In this document: in pieces, positions 20,818 through 21,022 of the stretch
Layout of the letters: each line of letters begins with the position of its first letter
Numbering within the stretch: the stretch's first letter is position 1
Notes under the pieces: generated by a model
Seen by the model: the letters and a program-made list of their open reading frames with translations, nothing else
Databases searched by the model: none
What the model was told of the DNA's origin: nothing
Made by a program: the position numbers and the translations under genes
Assembly: GCA_035286785.1 (NCBI GenBank)
Contig: DATECS010000151.1
Location: 1-21,022, forward strand
Reading direction: 5' to 3'
Source of the DNA: UBA11386 sp035286785
Lineage (GTDB): Bacteria > Planctomycetota > Planctomycetia > Pirellulales > Thermoguttaceae
Length of the DNA: 21,022 nucleotides

Positions 20818-21022
20818 ATGCTTTACACGTTGCCCGAACTACCCTACGCCTACGACGCCCTCGAACCGCACCTCGACGCCCAAACGATGGAAATCCATCA
20901 CCGCAAGCACCATGCGGCCTACGTGTCCAACCTGAATGCCGCCATCGAGGGGCAGGACTTCGGCAGTCCCACCGTCGAAGATCTGGTGGGCGCGATCTAC
21001 ACCCTGCCCGAGGAGATTCGCA
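20818..21022 (+). CDS. sodA: Superoxide dismutase (Mn/Fe family), N-terminal part; gene continues past window
   Basis: The first 68 residues are visible. The start MLYTLPELPYAYDALEPHLD is nearly that of E. coli SodA, and QTMEIHHRKHHAAYVSNLNA carries the first metal ligand, His27, with the conserved HxxHH-type helix. GGAGA lies about seven bases before ATG 20818; an in-frame ATG at 20791 would add nine residues (MGLSIGEEA) outside the homology. The enzyme converts superoxide to oxygen and hydrogen peroxide. The remaining three metal ligands lie beyond the window, so Mn versus Fe use cannot be decided, although the N-terminus is SodA-like. No signal peptide is seen, so cytosolic. Divergent from the zf-HC2 gene. 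Confidence 0.93.
   Translation, partial: MLYTLPELPYAYDALEPHLDAQTMEIHHRKHHAAYVSNLNAAIEGQDFGSPTVEDLVGAIYTLPEEIR

Overview
The window looks like a piece of a high-GC planctomycete-type chromosome. The evidence is GC-rich genes on both strands, a short membrane protein with the FSLRWMLGLTTVCAFIF signature that I associate with Planctomycetota, an ECF sigma factor, a zinc-finger anti-sigma-like protein, and many short palindromic repeats between genes. The lineage call is inference, not proof. I see no rRNA, tRNA, CRISPR array, transposase or phage gene. Fourteen protein genes are supported, one of them cut by the right edge.

Layout. A minus-strand acyl-CoA synthetase (ADP-forming)/GNAT acetyltransferase fusion lies at 139-2829. 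A plus-strand ECF sigma factor follows at 3289-3918. Positions 4146-9375 hold a minus-strand four-gene operon: a small membrane protein, a 755-residue two-TM membrane protein, an ABC ATPase and an ABC-2 permease, with tight or overlapping junctions. An AzgA-like NCS2 purine permease is at 9894-11342 (minus) and an M50 site-2-type protease at 11753-12715 (plus). A two-gene RND efflux operon (adaptor, then pump) lies at 12816-17335 (minus). A two-gene operon for a cytochrome bd-like oxidase lies at 17522-20040 (minus); its large subunit carries a C-terminal c-type haem domain. An orphan zf-HC2 protein is at 20240-20497 (minus), and the start of a superoxide dismutase gene at 20818 (plus) runs off the window.

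How the genes relate. Several pairs are translationally coupled by 4-base overlaps: ATPase/permease GTGA, adaptor/pump ATGA, and oxidase subunits ATGA. The oxidase and the superoxide dismutase both concern oxygen, but they are divergently placed with the zinc-finger gene between them, so a shared regulon is only a guess. The ECF sigma gene has no anti-sigma gene beside it, and the only zf-HC2 protein in the window is about 16 kb away.

The most unusual property is the intergenic DNA. At least five unrelated families of palindromic repeats occupy most intergenic gaps: GTAGGGTGGGGCGA-ended, GGTCAGGCTGTGCCTGAC, CCGCGACCGT(G/A)AGGGAGCGG, a CTCACG/CGTGAG 28-mer, and AAAAGGGGAC/GTCCCCTTTT. One arm of the third family lies inside the coding sequence of the 755-residue protein. 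In the first family the ends are conserved between copies while the inner stem sequences differ yet still pair.
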